A stretch of 6,115 nt of DNA from Terriglobus sp. GTDB taxonomy: Bacteria > Acidobacteriota > Terriglobia > Terriglobales > Acidobacteriaceae. This document shows, in pieces, positions 5,835 to 6,115 of this stretch; position 1 is the stretch's first letter, and each line of letters begins with the position of its first letter. Location: assembly GCA_023265355.1 (NCBI GenBank), contig JAHFTZ010000162.1, forward strand, positions 1-6,115, read 5' to 3'. Position numbers and translations under genes: made by a program. Under the pieces are notes generated by a model. The model ran no database searches. It was not told where the DNA came from and saw only the letters and a program-made list of their open reading frames with translations.

Positions 5835-5948
5835 GATTAACTTTTGCAGGATTTACTTCTAGATCAGCGACGCAGCCCGCCTTCGGAAAGTTGCGGCCAG
5901 AGAGAGGGGTTTAGGCAAAATCGTACAGTCTGGGAGAGGCTTTTGTAG

Positions 5949-5977
5949 AGCTTATGAGTTCGAAATTTAACTCTCAA
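5949..5977 (-). promoter_or_regulatory. Candidate sigma70-type promoter for the RidA/PLP-enzyme operon
   Basis: Minus strand: TTGAGA (5972-5977, 5 of 6 to the -35 consensus), 17-nt spacer, TAAGCT (5949-5954, 3 of 6, keeping the first two bases and final T of the -10). It would start transcription near 5942 and give a leader of about 118 nt. It lies in the 227-nt gap before the operon, an AT-richer stretch than its surroundings. The -10 is weak, so this is only a candidate. Confidence 0.35.
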
Positions 5978-5981
5978 TCCA

Positions 5982-6003
5982 ATGGGCCGCGGTGTCATGG
6001 GCC
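5982..6003. repeat. Short direct repeat ATGGGCC, two copies
   Basis: ATGGGCC occurs at 5982-5988 and 5997-6003, a period of 15 bp, just upstream of the candidate promoter when read leftward. It could be paired half-sites for a regulator, or chance. Confidence 0.3.
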
Positions 6004-6005
6004 AC

Positions 6006-6029
6006 TTGACCAAGAGGAAAGTAGGTCAA
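6006..6029. repeat. Inverted repeat TTGACC-N12-GGTCAA, possible operator
   Basis: Two perfect 6-bp arms (6006-6011 and 6024-6029) lie 18 bp apart, start to start. This puts them on nearly the same face of the helix, as expected for a dimeric DNA-binding regulator. They lie about 30 bp upstream of the candidate -35 of the RidA operon and 22 bp past the stop codon of the right-edge gene. The arms are too AT-rich and short for a good terminator. No regulator gene is in the window. Confidence 0.35.
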
Positions 6030-6051
6030 ATGTCGACGCCGCCTAGGCGAG

Positions 6052-6115
6052 TCATCGCCCCTGCAACTCTGCCAGAACCTCTGCCGCCGCCACGCGAGCC
6101 TTCGCCAGGCCACCC
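6052..6115 (-). CDS. C-terminal end of an unidentified gene (partial)
   Basis: Reading leftward from the window edge, the frame gives 20 codons ending in TGA at 6052-6054: GGLAKARVAAAEVLAELQGR. The Ala/Glu/Leu-rich amphipathic helix is typical of a protein C-terminus, and codon third positions are G/C-rich. The gene runs in the same direction as the RidA operon, 227 nt upstream of it. The piece is too short to assign a family. An alternative plus-strand frame across the same bases is Pro-rich, as expected for the shadow of such a helix. Confidence 0.45.
   Translation of the reverse strand, partial: GGLAKARVAAAEVLAELQGR

Noticed and set aside
5835..5940. Riboswitch or structured leader in the RidA 5' region
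   Set aside because: Only short, weak pairings (for example around CCGCCTTCGGAAAG) were found by eye, and no known riboswitch core was recognised.
5954..6046. Small plus-strand ORF of 30 codons in the upstream gap
   Set aside because: There is no convincing ribosome binding site, the composition is unremarkable, and it overlaps the candidate promoter and repeats on the other strand.
5998..6115. Plus-strand ATG frame open to the window edge
   Set aside because: Its Pro-rich translation is the expected antisense of the Ala/Glu-rich helix on the minus strand, and it has no Shine-Dalgarno.

Overview
The base composition (clearly GC-rich) and the gene content point to a Gram-negative soil-type bacterium, most likely Acidobacteriota (Terriglobia/Acidobacteriaceae). 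The reasons are the mix of Tat-exported, normally cytosolic enzyme families, lipoprotein SGNH hydrolases with an N-terminal beta domain, and the codon and antisense-ORF style. This is inference: no rRNA or marker gene is present. No tRNA, rRNA, CRISPR array, insertion sequence or phage gene was seen.

Layout. (1) At 2-709, plus strand, lies the C-terminal two thirds of an RseP-type site-2 protease. (2) It converges at 710-810 on a block of minus-strand genes through a strong hairpin without a T-tract. (3) At 811-3677, minus strand, are two tandem paralogous lipoproteins of the two-domain (XynE-like) SGNH/GDSL hydrolase family, 8 nt apart. Both have lost the Asp of the GDS block and the Asn of the GxND block but keep the Ser and the Asp-x-x-His. 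(4) A terminator hairpin at 3792-3824 separates them from a second leftward operon at 3836-5824. That operon holds a Tat-exported RidA-family protein followed, 30 nt later, by a Tat-exported SelA/DgaE-like PLP-dependent enzyme. (5) A 227-nt regulatory gap with a sigma70-like promoter candidate and small repeats separates it from the last 20 codons of another minus-strand gene at the right edge.

How they work together. All four complete genes encode cell-envelope proteins. The most interesting unit is the RidA/PLP-enzyme pair. RidA proteins normally hydrolyse reactive enamine/imine intermediates released by cytosolic PLP-dependent lyases. Here both partners carry their own twin-arginine signal and are co-transcribed, which suggests a periplasmic PLP-dependent elimination step coupled to its own imine/enamine deaminase. 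The two SGNH lipoproteins may act on envelope or extracellular esters in the same compartment, but no direct link between the two operons is shown by the sequence.
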